From Sinotaia quadrata (lineage: Eukaryota > Mollusca > Gastropoda > Architaenioglossa > Viviparidae), in NCBI GenBank assembly GCA_028829895.1, contig CM054179.1:42576617-42640616 (forward strand): DNA of 64,000 nucleotides, in the 5' to 3' direction. The notes under the pieces are model-generated. The model searched no databases. It was given only the letters and a program-made list of their open reading frames with translations, and had not been told where the DNA came from. The position numbers and the translations under genes were made by a program. Each line of letters begins with the position of its first letter. Position 1 is the first letter of the stretch. Shown in pieces: positions 39,347-51,327 of the stretch.

Positions 39347-39669
39347 ACTGTGTGTCTGTCTTTTTCCTATCTGTCTTACTTCTCTTACAAAAAATCCCAT
39401 CTTTGTGTGTGGGTGGGTGGGTGTGGGTGTGGGTGTGAGTGGATGTGTGGGTGGGTGTATTTGTATCACTCGTACGCATGCGCACACACACACACACTAT
39501 TATATTCATACTTGCAGAGAGTGAATAACAAACTTTTATTGGATTTTGTTGAGATTTCTAAATAAATTATGTTTTTCTTATACAGGTACTGGTAACAACA
39601 GTTTTAATACCGCAATAATTTAAGGAATGGACTTTTATTTTGATTTTATTATTTGTTTTAGAAGAGTAG

Positions 39670-41292
39670 TGTGACAAGGCATGCCACTTAGTTAATGAAA
39701 ATAATTATTATTAATTAATCTTTCATAACTAATTTCAAGTGATGAGAATAATAATTTTATTTTATTAATGACACCATTCGTCTCTCACTTGGCGGATATT
39801 TTAGCTTGTAAACGTTTTCTCTATTCCACAACATCAACCAACATATGGTCACATAAGGTTTCCACAGGTGGAAAACTTCTTACTAATGGAGAAGACAAAT
39901 CCGACTTTTAATCTATGTTTAGCAAGCCCCCATCACCCACTTTCTTCTCCAACATAAGATTATCAATATCAATATGTTTAAGAAGGTCAATTTAACAATA
40001 AATTTATTAAAAGAAAAGATCAAATATGCATATGACAATTACAATGAAACAGATAACTTGACATCAATATTCAAAAAACATACATTCAGATAACTATAGT
40101 TTACACAGTCTCTCACTATATATATGATAATAAAATTACAGTTCAATGATAGAGTCAATACAAATCACAGGTTAGTCCTATCAGAGAATAGAAATGGAAT
40201 TATTAGAATTAAATGTGTAAATTTGTTACCTGGATTAGGCTCTGCTTCAACAGTCTTCATTTCCTTTTGCTACAATGTCACAATGTCAAAATGTCCCCTC
40301 AGCATATTCCCACCACTGGAAACTCTGACATGCTGCTATAATCTCAATGTCTTCTCCCATTCTTCATGTAGGATATGATTTCAGCAATTCTGGCAACTTC
40401 ACTGCACCAGAATTCTCCAGACTGTACCCAACTTATTTTGCTCTGATACAACAATATTGCATAGCGTACCCACGTATGCTTACACAACTGCAACACACTG
40501 CAATCAGTGAACAAAGGGTAGCTAGGAACTTGAAAGTTGAATTTGAGACTCGAACTTGAGACTCACAAGTCAAGGTTGAACTCACACTCTCAGGGTGAAA
40601 CTCAAACCAAAAAGGCACTTGATCACTTTAACATAATCAAGGAGTAAACCTAAGTTTCCTATTCATTACAATATAACTCTATTCTATCTCACATCCAATT
40701 CTCAAACTTACAATTCCTGCAATAGTATTCATTATCCCCAGGCACGCACATGGTAAAATACACACAATGTATCAAACAAAGTCACATATTAATACACCAC
40801 ATGAGTGCAGCTTAGTTCAAACGTTTGTAGTAATAAAAGTTAATTCATATAGTATATTTCTACATAAACACAAGTATAACATGTCATAGTAAAATGCATA
40901 AAATGTTTCTAAGTCCATTCTCTCTCAATCAGTCAATTAAACTCACCACTCAAGCTAACAACTGCCTTTAAGCTGGACTTTCTTCTTCTACTTCAAATAC
41001 AAAGGTGATTAGGGTGAAGAATTCTCAACAAGTGAACTCCTTAAACTCAGCCCATTGGCTAGTCTCGTTCTTATAAATCATAATCATTGGATAATATAAA
41101 AAAACTGCTCAATCAGTTTCCATTAAGTCAGCAAATGTAGAATATTCTAGCCTCAAGCTGTTTACTTCAACTCAAACACTTTCAAAAATAATACCATAAT
41201 GAGTGCTCAAGGTCGGGTCACTTTGACAATTCAACAACCTATATAACAATTATTTTTTTTAAAATAGGGACGTGCAAATTTACTCCATCACA
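39670..41292 (+). mobile_element. solo LTR-B copy in GIMAP-4 intron 1
   Basis: The 1623-bp element reads TGTGACAAGGCATGCC ... TACTCCATCACA with exact 5-bp duplications AGTAG at 39665-39669 and 41293-41297. TG/CA ends, a 5-bp duplication and no coding interior define a solo LTR. It is in the same orientation as the copy at 37105. Confidence 0.85.
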
Positions 41293-42179
41293 AGTAGTTA
41301 ATTTTTTCGTCATCTTATTCTTCAATAAATACAGAGATTCAACAATGGCTGCCTAAGTTTGCAAGATTGCCTTGTTATCAAATAGTAACAGGTTAATTAC
41401 TATCCTTTAAGACATTACGATAAAATAAAAGAACAGCTGGATTAGAAAGCCTGCTCTACAGGAAGCGCTAAGCAATTTGAGTGTCACCATAATAGTATCA
41501 AGAATGAGTCTGCGAAAATTTACATTTAAATTGCACAACGGAAGTGGCAGAACAATTCTTGCTATTTTAACGGAACGTCTTACGTGCTCTCTTGAAAATA
41601 ATAATTGTCTCTTTAAAAACCACTTCAGTGGCGATGCATTGGAACCTTGATAGCAATTCATAGTTGTAAAGACTTGGTTTTTACTTTAGAAAGTTCGTAA
41701 AAATATGTACGTCCATAAGTCTTAGTTTCTACTTTTGAAAGTTCGAAAAACTGTGTATATTTATAAGACTTATTTTTTTACTTTGTATGTTCGTAGACTT
41801 CATTTGTACTTTAGAAAGTTAGAAAAACTGTCAATGTTTGTAAGATTTAGTTTTTTCTTTAGAAAGTTCGAATGTATATGTCCTAAGATTTAAAAAAAAA
41901 CTGGTTGAATTTATTACGTGAAACCTTGATATTGTCTGATTCAGTTAAAGATTGAGCTGTAAAAATTCTAATAAAGTTATACGGACAATAAAATTAGGCT
42001 TTAGACTTTCTGTAAAACTGAATCCGTTGATTAGTATGTATTTATGTAAAGAACAATTCAATTTTTTGTTTACATTTAAAAAAAAATTCTAGTCAGACTA
42101 CCAGTGCCTTTGTATGAAACGTTGTTTTATTTTGTAAATAATTTTTAACGTTAAGGAAAATTATATACATGTACTGAAG

Positions 42180-42320
42180 GTAACGGACACACCTGGGCTT
42201 TGCGACACGCACCACTCTGAAGAAGACATTCTGCGAGAAATTTCTAAAAGCCTGGCCGTTGCCTCCCCTGGCCCACATGTTCTCTTTATGGTGCTGCGAT
42301 GTGATCGCCCTTTTACTCAG
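42180..42320 (+). CDS. GIMAP-4 exon: G3 box
   Basis: This 141-bp exon (47 codons, phase 0 at both ends) begins V-T-D-T-P-G after CTGAAG and continues with LCDTHHSEEDIL and PGPHVLFMVLRCDRPFTQ, matching the G3 box and the following strand of AIG1 proteins. It ends at CAG before GTTAAA. It is equivalent to the first third of the single GIMAP-2 exon, so GIMAP-4 has two introns that GIMAP-2 and GIMAP-3 lack. Confidence 0.85.
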
Positions 42321-42639
42321 GTTAAAATGTTGATATATCTTATCAAACCCCTGATCATTATTCACACCAATTATTGACATCGGTAAATATCAGTATGATT
42401 ATCTTACTTCTCTGTAAAACTCTATTCATATCAATTATCGAGATCAGTAATATCAGAGGTCCCTCTCTTTTTTTACTTCAGCAGTAAAGTTTCAAAGTCA
42501 AATATATCCGTTAAATACCTCCTGGCCTGTAAACTAAATCATGAATTAACGCCATCAATGATAACTGAAGTCTAAGCGTGAATTAAAAGGTTGGGCAATG
42601 AGTATCAGTGACGTGAGGGTGAGTAAGAAATGCCAGTGA

Positions 42640-43025
42640 CGTGAATGAAAGGTGAGGGAGAAGTGTCATTGATTTACTAATCATAAACTAATAAACTAAA
42701 TGAAAGGTGAGGGAGAAGTATCATTGACTGACTAATCCTATACTAATAAACTAAATGAAAGGTGAGGGAGAAGTGTCTTTGACTGACTAATCATATACTA
42801 ATAAACTAAATGAAAGGTGAGGGAGAAGTAGCATTGACTGACTAATCATATACTAATAAACTAAATGAAAGGTGAGGGAGAAGTATCATTGACTGACTAA
42901 TCATATACTAATAAACTAAATGAAAGGTGAGGGAGAAGTATCATTGACTGACTAATCATAAAGTAATAAACTAAATGAAAGGTGAGGGAGAAGTGTCAAT
43001 GACTAACTAATAATATACTAATAAA
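42640..43025. repeat. 55-bp tandem repeat ending at a splice acceptor
   Basis: About seven copies of a unit containing GAAAGGTGAGGGAGAAG and TGACTGACTAATCATA. The last copy ends roughly 20 bp before the TTTCAG acceptor of GIMAP-4 exon 3, so branch-point-like CTGAC and CTAAT motifs are repeated many times in the 3' end of the intron. Confidence 0.9.
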
Positions 43026-43045
43026 ATAATCATTCCTCATTTCAG

Positions 43046-43151
43046 GAGGAGTACGAGGCTTTCGATACACTAAAGCGACTGTTTGGTGAATCCATTTGTC
43101 AGTATATGATCGTTGTCTTCGTAGCCATCGATGAGTTGGGACATGATGAAG
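43046..43151 (+). CDS. GIMAP-4 exon: G4 region
   Basis: The 106-bp exon starts phase 0 after TTTCAG (EEYEAFDTLKRLFG), includes QYMIVVFVAIDELGHDEG (the strand and loop corresponding to G4) and ends phase 1 at GAAG before GTAAGT. The G4 loop reads Val-Ala-Ile-Asp where GIMAP-2 has Thr-Gly-Leu-Asp. The exon is squeezed between a 55-bp array on its acceptor side and a 67-bp array on its donor side that copies its own last bases and splice site. Confidence 0.85.
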
Positions 43152-43540
43152 GTAAGTTTAAAAACAAGACCAATTTGTCCAACTTGCAATATAAGGGTGG
43201 ATTAGGGACATGATAAAGGTAAGTATAAAAACAAGACCAATTTATCCAACTTGCAATATAAGGGTGGATTAGGGACAGGATAAAGGTAAGTATAAAAACA
43301 GGACCAATTTGTCCAACTTGCAATATAAGGGTGGATTAGGGGAAGGATAAAGGTAAGTATAAAACAGGACCTATCTGTTCATCTTGCAATATAAGGGTGG
43401 ATTGAGGACAGACTTAAGGTAAATATCTGTCAAGATCAATTTGTCCAACTTACAATATAAGGGTGAATTGGGGACAAGATGAAGGTAAGTAGCTAACAAG
43501 ATCAATTTGTTCACCTTGCAATATAAGGGTGGATTGCAAA
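43135..43540. repeat. 66-67 bp tandem array carrying copies of a 5' splice site
   Basis: Six units that each include the last bases of GIMAP-4 exon 3 and the donor. The GT positions are 43152 (the true site), 43219, 43286, 43353, 43419 and 43485. Five are GTAAGT and the one at 43419 is GTAAAT. The unit also contains CTTGCAATATAAGGGTGGATT. Confidence 0.95.
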
Positions 43541-43722
43541 TCCTGAAGTTAATGTCTTACCATTGGGCTCGAATTTACTTTGCAATTAGAATTGAAAATA
43601 AGCTGAAAGTGTATTCAAACTGAAACAAGAATCTAGCATAATTTGCTAAAAACAGTAAAGTTACAGTTTCAGTTGATTAGTTTATATTTTATGAGTTTGT
43701 TAAACATGAAATACCTTTGCAG

Positions 43723-43880
43723 AAAGACAAGTTGCCACATTAAAGGATGGATTAACCAGGTGTCCAAAACAACTGGTTCAAATCTTGGATGACGTCAAGT
43801 GGCGTTACATCGGTGTGAACAATAAGGCTACTCGTGAAGAGAGAAACATTCAAGCGGAAAAGATGTTTTCCATGGTCCAG
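43723..43880 (+). CDS. GIMAP-4 exon: RYxxxNNKA box
   Basis: This 158-bp exon, phase 1 to phase 0, after TTTGCAG reads ERQVATLKDGLTRCPKQL and then WRYIGVNNKATREERN, the GIMAP-typical box after G4. It ends at GTCCAG before GTAAAG. It links in frame to the C-terminal exon at 47380 across a 3.5-kb intron holding an inverted LTR-B fragment, a degenerate minisatellite and a CA array. Confidence 0.85.
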
Positions 43881-43918
43881 GTAAAGGGAAGGAAATGTAC
43901 AATATTTTAAAATCTATC

Positions 43919-44510
43919 TATGGTGGAGTAAATTTCCCTATACCTATTTCTAAACTTAAGTGTTATATAAATTGTTAAATTGTCAAAGTAACCCTTCCTT
44001 GGGCTCTCCTTATGATGTTATTTTGTAAGTGTCAGAGTTGAAGTAAACACTCTAGTTGGGAATATGCTAGATATTGTTGATATAATGCAAACCATTTCCA
44101 ACTGGATGAGTAGTTTTATTATCCAATGATTAAGATTTTTGAGGATGAGACCACCCAATGGGCTGAGATCAAAAGTTTACCTGCTGTAGAGAATTCTGTT
44201 GTCTAATCACTTGAATTTGGTGTGACAAGAAGTCTGGTCTTGAAACAGTTGAAAGGCGGCCATTGGTTTAATGGTGAGTTAACTGACTGAGAGAGAATAG
44301 ACTTTGAAATATTTCATGCATTTTTGCTATTATTATATTATGCTTGTGATTTATGTAGAGATATATTATGTGAGTAATCTATTATTTCTACAAATTGTGA
44401 ACTATGATGCTTATACGTAGTATGCTAACACTTGACCTTGCTTCTTGTGAAACCAATCATAAAACGGATGTGCTGTATTTATTATGCTGTGTGCGTGTAT
44501 CGGGCTAATA
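43919..44510 (-). mobile_element. LTR-B fragment, inverted, in GIMAP-4 intron 4
   Basis: Read on the plus strand it starts TATGGTGGAGTAAATTTCC, the reverse complement of the LTR-B end, and follows LTR-B for about 600 bp. The other 1 kb is missing. Confidence 0.7.
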
Positions 44511-46250
44511 AATACTGTTGAAGGAAAATGTAAATTGAGACTTGAATGTAAGAAAAAATTGAGTTAAAGAGATCAACTGGACGCTGGGCGTTTGCTCCCT
44601 GGTTGTATTTTTCAGGGAGAAAGCAGCCTTTCCTCGTGTTATTTGAATCTCCTGGTTTACTGATTATAAACTGCTATTACCGTGGTGGACGCAGGAGTCT
44701 CTACTGCAGTGTGTAAGTGTAATAATACACTGCACTCTATTGATGTACGTTAGCAAGGTATGCTGACTACATCGAGCAATTTCTGGTACAATGTAATTAC
44801 TGTAATTTGCCACACTTGTTCTGCTTGAGCGGTCTGGTACAGCGATTGAATGCCCAGGTTAGCTCGAGAGAATAAGCAGTGAGTTAATATTTTTTACAAC
44901 ATGTGGAGGGAAACACGTGGAATGGACATGGACAATAAACATGTGACTTTGATATGAAAAGTACGCAAAAGAAAAAGACGTGTGTGAATATTCCATAGAG
45001 ATAATTAATTAAGCCACTCCACCCCCGTCTCTTTCTCTCAGACATGTTAACACATATTTGTACTTGTAACTACTTCAGCCCACAAATGTGTTCAAACACA
45101 TGGAACTGCATAGAAAAATACAACCGATGAATTTTGCTGCATAGGAATTAACAAATACAATTATAAATCTTCTACCTATTAAAATACAAATAAGGAAATT
45201 TCTAAGTGTATAAATACAATTAGAGAATTTTCTGAATACGCAAAATTCGACCAAAGAAATTTTTGTGTACGAAAGACAATTAGGGAATTTTCCAAGTATG
45301 GAAGAGTCAATTAAAGAGTCTTTGGAGTAAGAAAAATTCAACTAAAGAGAATTTTCTAAGTATAAAATTTACAATTGAAGAATTTTCCGAGTACGATAAA
45401 TTCAACCAAACAAATTCTACATACACAAACAAATGCAATTAAATAATTTCCTGAGTATGAAATACTCAACTAAAGAATTTCTAATTACAAAATAATTCAG
45501 CTTCTCCACTCTTACGTATTTTGCACCTTTTACCGACTGCAGCCATAGGTCAGGATTGCGTCATTCTAACGAGTAATGGTGTGATTCGACTATAAATATG
45601 TTCGCATGTTTGTTTCTATTGTTCTGGCTGGAACAAAAGTGGCTCAAATATGCAATGGCCTCGAGTCAAATTGTAATTGTGTTCAGCTCCAGTCAGGGAC
45701 ACGATCACTCAAAAAAAAATAACGTGTGCCACTAAACACAACAACTTCCTTGCCTCCAGGTTTGTTCAACACAGAACCGAAGGTGGTATGCACTCTGCTA
45801 TTTCACAAAAAGTTCCCAAGTTCATACAGGTGTAGAATTCAGTGCAAAGTTGTCTGCAGGCAAGATTCAACTACTTAAGCATGTCTTAATCATCTAATAT
45901 AATTCACTTCTGGCCGCCACACTATGTTCATCTTGGTCTTTCATTTATTTTGGCATTGGTGTCGTGACAGTCTCGTGCTGCTTCAACTTGGAGTGTTCTG
46001 TTTTCAATGGTATTAGAATTTTGGGCGGCTATTGTGTTAGAGCATATGTCATTTTCTGTTCTCTGGTCTTATGTGGCGGATTGTTCTGCTTTCCTCGGTT
46101 TGTTACCTTTTTTTGGTCTCTTTGTGGTTTGTCTCTGCTTCTTTTGGTGTTTTTTTTACTTTGACTGTGTTTCCTTAATGTTCTTACCTGTCTCAGTGAG
46201 TACTGGTCATTGTGTGCTGTTGAAATGGCTGTACTTGTAGCAGGTGGTAC
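44511..46250. other. intronic sequence with degenerate repeat
   Basis: Within GIMAP-4 intron 4. From 45100 to 45490 there is a degenerate tandem repeat of roughly 40 bp built on CAATTA, GAATTTTC and AAGTA. The rest is unassigned. Confidence 0.5.
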
Positions 46251-46251
46251 A

Positions 46252-46572
46252 TCATTTCTGAGTTTCAGCAGTCGTCGTTTCTATTTCATATATTTCTATT
46301 TTATCTAGGTGGGCATCTAGGTAGTCATCATGGACTGGAGAGATGGTGGAGTAGAAGAAGCTAAATATACAAGTGTAGAGATCAGCAGGAGTTGCGTAGA
46401 TACAGATGTCTTCGTTTTTAAGGATCGCATTGAAGCGTTTGGCAGGTGGAGCATGTTTGATTGGTGCATTTGGGTAGATTCTGGAGATTTGATTCATCCA
46501 TTTCTGCGTTGCCATATGCAGCTGGTGTGTAGGCACCCAGGCTGAAAAGAAAAAATGACGCAGACCACCCAA
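46252..46572 (-). CDS. open reading frame of unknown nature, possible repeat remnant
   Basis: A 106-codon minus-strand reading with ordinary composition (for example QLHMATQKWMNQISRIYPN and PPAKRFNAILKNEDICIY). It lies inside GIMAP-4 intron 4, next to a CA array, on the opposite strand. I do not recognise it. It may be a piece of a retroelement polyprotein, because a second frame continues with a Pro/Thr/Ser-rich stretch further down. Low confidence that it is a gene. Confidence 0.25.
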   Translation of the reverse strand: MGGLRHFFFSAWVPTHQLHMATQKWMNQISRIYPNAPIKHAPPAKRFNAILKNEDICIYATPADLYTCIFSFFYSTISPVHDDYLDAHLDKIEIYEIETTTAETQK

Positions 46573-46624
46573 ATGGGTAACACTACAACAAATGACTCAA
46601 GCAGCCAACCAAGGTTCAATGACA

Positions 46625-46627
<3 letters not shown>

Positions 46628-46695
<68 letters not shown>
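46628..46695. repeat. CA microsatellite
   Basis: About 34 CA units in GIMAP-4 intron 4. Confidence 0.95.
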
Positions 46696-46699
<4 letters not shown>

Positions 46700-47379
46700 T
46701 TCCGCAACCTGTGAACGCATCACTATGGACTCCGTCAGACTTTCTCTGGTAGCTCTCCGTGGTCTATGGGAAAACTACATGACCATCTCAACATTTCCAC
46801 CACTATGAAGACCGATGGCGGTCTAAACACAGGCGACGCGCCACACAGAAACCGATTGTGATAAGACTCCCAACGTATCTAAACTTAGGGAAACTTGACA
46901 GAACCGAGGGCATGATATTTCAGAGGAAAGTACCGCACAAGTGTCAAACTCAGTGGGAAATCTCCTGCAGCGCTACATTTGTCCGAAACGGAATATCTTA
47001 CACTCACACAGAGAAAACTGGCTAAACTTCGGCAGGGATGGCTCTGAAAAGACACACGCGCGTACGCACACACACTCAAAACAAAAGAGGACAGCCGCAG
47101 CACAGCTCCTGCAACACCATACTATTTATGCTCCTCGGAAGGAGGAAGGTCTCACATAAAAAGTCCAAATTGCCTTTTTTCGGGAACGTTATTATGAGTA
47201 CTACTAGCTGTTATTAAAAAGAGATCCATCAAGTATACACTACTCAAAATAATATTAGTAATACTAAATGAAGAGTAATAATAATAATTTCTAACACTAT
47301 CTCAAAACGTAAGACAATTATATAAAGTATGCTACATACAAAAAATACAAGCTACGTCCATTTTTTATTCTGCTTCCAG

Positions 47380-47670
47380 GAACTGGTACATGCGAGCAAA
47401 GGTCAACATTTTAGCTGTTCACTAACCGATGACGTCAGTGCCGTTCTTCAGAAGTACACCAAGAAGTACATGCAAAAGAGTACTGTTCCACAAAAGGTGG
47501 CAGAAAAGGAGATTAAAATAGCCATTATAAACGACAAAGATTCCGAGTTTTATAACGACATTTCCATTGTCGTTAAGAAAGCTATCATGACAGTACTTGA
47601 CATGGCTGTTGATGTTGCAATTTCAATTGCTGTACAAAAAATCAAGGGCGGCATGTGTTCCATAATGTAG
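47380..47670 (+). CDS. GIMAP-4 last exon: C-terminal tail with CaaX-like end
   Basis: Begins phase 0 after TTCCAG with ELVHASKGQHFSC and ends at TAG (47668-47670), 96 codons. It carries a helical region (VLQKYTKKYMQKS), then a hydrophobic stretch (VLDMAVDVAISIAVQKIKGG) and terminates in Met-Cys-Ser-Ile-Met. Cys-Ser-Ile-Met fits a CaaX prenylation signal with Met last, typical of farnesylation; vertebrate GIMAPs more often use a transmembrane segment. Membrane anchoring by a lipid is therefore inferred. The next 11 bp lead into AATAAA at 47681-47686, a close but plausible poly(A) signal. Confidence 0.85.
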   Translation, partial: ELVHASKGQHFSCSLTDDVSAVLQKYTKKYMQKSTVPQKVAEKEIKIAIINDKDSEFYNDISIVVKKAIMTVLDMAVDVAISIAVQKIKGGMCSIM

Positions 47671-47680
47671 AAAACGTATA

Positions 47681-47686
47681 AATAAA
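47681..47686 (+). terminator. candidate poly(A) signal of GIMAP-4
   Basis: AATAAA 10 bp after the stop codon. Because it is so close to the stop, a later signal may be the one used. Confidence 0.45.
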
Positions 47687-47829
47687 AACGGTTGTACTGA
47701 TGCGTAAAATAACATTTGGTCTATAATCAACTATGATATTAATAAAGAATGGAATAACAGCTGTTTACAAGAAAGAAAAGTAACAAATAAAGCATTTATA
47801 TATATTTTAATTAATATTTTATTTTTTGT

Positions 47830-48135
47830 AAATATGTTCTTGTACTTGTAGTTTCCTCTATCATTTAAATTTTCTTTTTCCATGTATTGTTTATTTTCCC
47901 ATTTATAATTTTCCCTGTCATTTAAATTTTCTTTTTCCATGTATTGTTTATTTTCCCATTTATAATTTTCTCTGTCATTTAAATTTTTTTTCCAAAGTAT
48001 CGTTTATTTTCCCATTTATAATTTTCTCTACCATTTAAAGTTTCTTTTTCCATTTATTGTTTATTTTTCCATTTATAATTTTTTTCTACTATTTAAAGTT
48101 CTTTTTCCATATATCGTTTATTTTATCATTTATAA
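47830..48135. repeat. tandem repeat, unit about 60 bp, about 5 copies
   Basis: The unit contains TCATTTAAATTTTCTTTTTC, GTATTGTTTATTTTCCCAT and ATAATTTTC. It decays into T-rich sequence with scattered CATTTAG motifs up to about 48550. Confidence 0.85.
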
Positions 48136-48961
48136 TTTCCTCCATCATTGAGTTTCCTTTCCCATTCAGAACTTATCCTGTCATTACATTTTATCTCTAT
48201 CATTCCGTTTTCCATTTGTCATTTAGTTTTCTGAACTTTAACTGTCATTAAATTTGTCTCTATCAACCAGATTTCCCTTTGTCATTTAGTTTTCTGAATA
48301 TTTTCTCTCATTAAATTTCCTTTGCTCTTCAAAGATCCCTGTTATTTTAAAGTTTCATTTACCATTTCGAGTTTCCTCCTCTGTTCCATATCTCAATGTC
48401 TTTGCCATACAGTTTTTTCTTTACTATTTAGAGTTTTCTTTGTCATTTGGGGATTTCTTTCAGAGTAGGTTTTTCTAATATTATTTAGACTTTTCTTTGC
48501 CATTTGGGGATTTCTTTCAGAGTAGGTTTTTCTAATATCATTTAGACTTTTCTTTGACAATTAGTGTTTCTATTGTTCTAGAGAGCTCTTTTTATTGCAT
48601 AGTCCTTAAAATTTCTGTGCTATTTAGAGATTCCATTGACATTAAAAGTAATGTGGACTTGTTTCATTATTTGTCTTTTAATGGTTTCTCTGCCATTTGG
48701 AGTTTGGGGCATTTCATGGCTTTCGTATTTATTATTTGTAATGTATTTGAAGTGTCGAGGTAGCACACTTTAAAAATAATACTTTTACAACGCCTTTATA
48801 ACTGATAGGTTTGCTTCAAAATCAGTCTGTATATAAATACATTTAATAATACATAAAACGTTGCTTTCTGCCTTTAATTTCATAGAGGTGCTGTTTATTC
48901 TGTTGATCCGAATATTTAATATCACTAGCATTCTATGCAACTACTTGGATTTTGTTCCTCT

Positions 48962-49370
48962 TACATGTAATGTAAACTATATCTTTGCTCCATACATAAC
49001 ATGTAAACTATATCTTTGTTCCATACATAACGTAAATTATATCTTTGCTCCATACATAACATGTAAATTATATCTTTGCTCCATACATACATGTAATGTA
49101 TACTATATCTTTGCTCCATACATAACATGTAAATTATATCTTTGCTCCATACATACATGTAATGTATACTATATCTTTGCTCCATACATAACATGTAAAC
49201 TATATCTTTGCTCCATACATAACATGTAAATTATATCTTTGCTCCATACATAACATGTAAACTATATCTTTGCTCCATACATAACATGTAAACTATATCT
49301 TTGCTCCATACATAACATGTAAATTATATCTTTGCTCCATACAAAACATGTAATTTATATCTTTGCTTAA
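48962..49370. repeat. 31-bp tandem repeat, about 13 copies
   Basis: Near-identical units built on CTATATCTTTGCTCCATACA and TAACATGTAAA, some shortened or extended by ATGTAATG. The overlapping open readings on both strands are produced by the repeat. Confidence 0.95.
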
Positions 49371-49379
49371 GGGCAAATG

Positions 49380-51320
49380 AAATCATTCATATTAAAAAGT
49401 GTTTGTTTTAAATTATTTTGTAATTGATGCATTAAAATAATTTGTTTTATTTACTTAGTCTGAAAGTTATGTTTGTTATCTGAGAGCTGTGTATGGGTCA
49501 TGGGGTTAAAGGAATGGGAGATAAAGTTTAAAGTTTAAAGTTTAGATCTTTTGTAAACAATACCACAGGCCATAAAACAAAAAGATAAGGCTGTTAATGA
49601 TAAAATAGGTTTACAGTATTAAATATTTGTTATTGTGAAAAAAATTTAAAACAAAACAAGGCTGTTAATGAGAAAATAGATAAATAGATGTAATGTTATG
49701 CTGAAAAATGGAGAAAAGAAAATCAACACTTAGAATATTTCTCAATTTATTATCAACATTAATTTTTTAAAAATTACCTCAGAGCATTTATTCATGATTG
49801 ACTACCGATAAATAAAAAATAAATAAACATTTACATTTCTGTCTTCATTAAATTTGTGACTGATCATCATAACTATTTATGTGCATTCACAAAATCCATT
49901 TCCAGAGTGTGGTTATAGCTCTATAAAGCAATCCATCAAACAAAATCATATACTGGTTCATAGAAGTGTATCTTTCATTAGTATTTACATATTATTGCAA
50001 TGGAGACTATTTATTTGCGGTGATTAAAAGGGTATATGTTTTATTTTTATGATATACATGTTTGTCCAACATGTTTCTAGTTATTATGTACATACTCTAC
50101 ATTCGTTAAAGTTGAGCAATTTGAAATTTCCATCATGTACATTAACTGGACTTGTTAAAGCAGAGTGACTTAAATTTTCTATCCATGTAGTTGTAGTAGG
50201 AAATATTTTAACCTTTTATAAGATGGCATTATACATTGCTATGTTATGCATATTAAAATCATTGCTACATGGAGAATATTCAATATACCAGTATGTGGGG
50301 GAAGTTCATTACACTGTTATGCACTACAAGTCCATATGGAGAAATTCATTACATTGTTATGCATTACAAGTTCTTTGTGGAGAAATTCAATACCACCACT
50401 ATGTGGGGAAATTCATTACACTGCTAAGCGCACAAAGTCCATGTGTAGAAAATTCAATATGTAAACAGAAAATTGTAAATGTTTAATATAACAATTAAAA
50501 TCAATACTACTGCACAAGTTCATATTAATATTTCTTGGTACATCACTATTAAAGCACTTTATCATACTGATTATCTCACACCACAAGATGTCCACTTTCT
50601 CATGATAGTCTCTTATCTTCATGGTGCTAGCAAGCAATAATACAATACTGCAGTGGGTATAGAAAGTTCAAAAAAATGTTATATGAATCAGCATTAACCT
50701 GGAGGTTGAAGTCTGTAAATATAAATTCTTCTGAACATTAAGCTAATGGAAATGAGAGTTAGAGGTTGTTGCTGGATGTGTTGTTAAATACAATGAGACG
50801 CTCAATTCAAACTGCTGGGCTAGTGAACTGGTGTAAAATGAGTAAAAGTATGAATTATCTATTTTCTTGAAGTAAAGATTAACTTTTGATATACTGATAT
50901 ACATATATACTTTTGATATGTTTGAATTCAACATAATTTGATTTATCTATAAAAGGATTAAGTGTACTTCACTAGTTTAGTGAATCCTCTGCTCCATTGT
51001 CCACTGACAAGCTGTAAATAATAAATATTTACTAAGTCAGCATTGTAACTGAAGGGTGTCAATATCTGGCTCAGTCAAACTGTGGGTTCATTCAATTAAT
51101 TTCTCTACTACCATAAAGTTAAATTTAAACTCATTTCACTTTTTCTGCATTTTGACATAAGAATTATATAATTTTAGATTTCTTTGTGCCTCACATTCAC
51201 TGAAGGATATAAATATTTATAATTATTTACAGTACAAAAGTCTCGGTGGTAACAAAAAAAAAAGCATAAAATAGTCTGCATCCAGACAAATAAATACATC
51301 TACCACACTACTACTTCTAC
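49380..51320. other. non-coding downstream of SDHAF3
   Basis: Contains an approximately 40-bp imperfect tandem repeat at 50270-50460 (ATTACACTGTTATGCA, GGAGAAATTC). Part of the stretch near 51000-51327 is probably SDHAF3 3' untranslated sequence. No gene was recognised. Confidence 0.45.
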
Positions 51321-51327
51321 ACCATCA

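Noticed and set aside
48962..49370. Regular 31-bp direct repeats resembling a CRISPR array
   Set aside because: Units are contiguous without unique spacers and the DNA is eukaryotic; this is a minisatellite.
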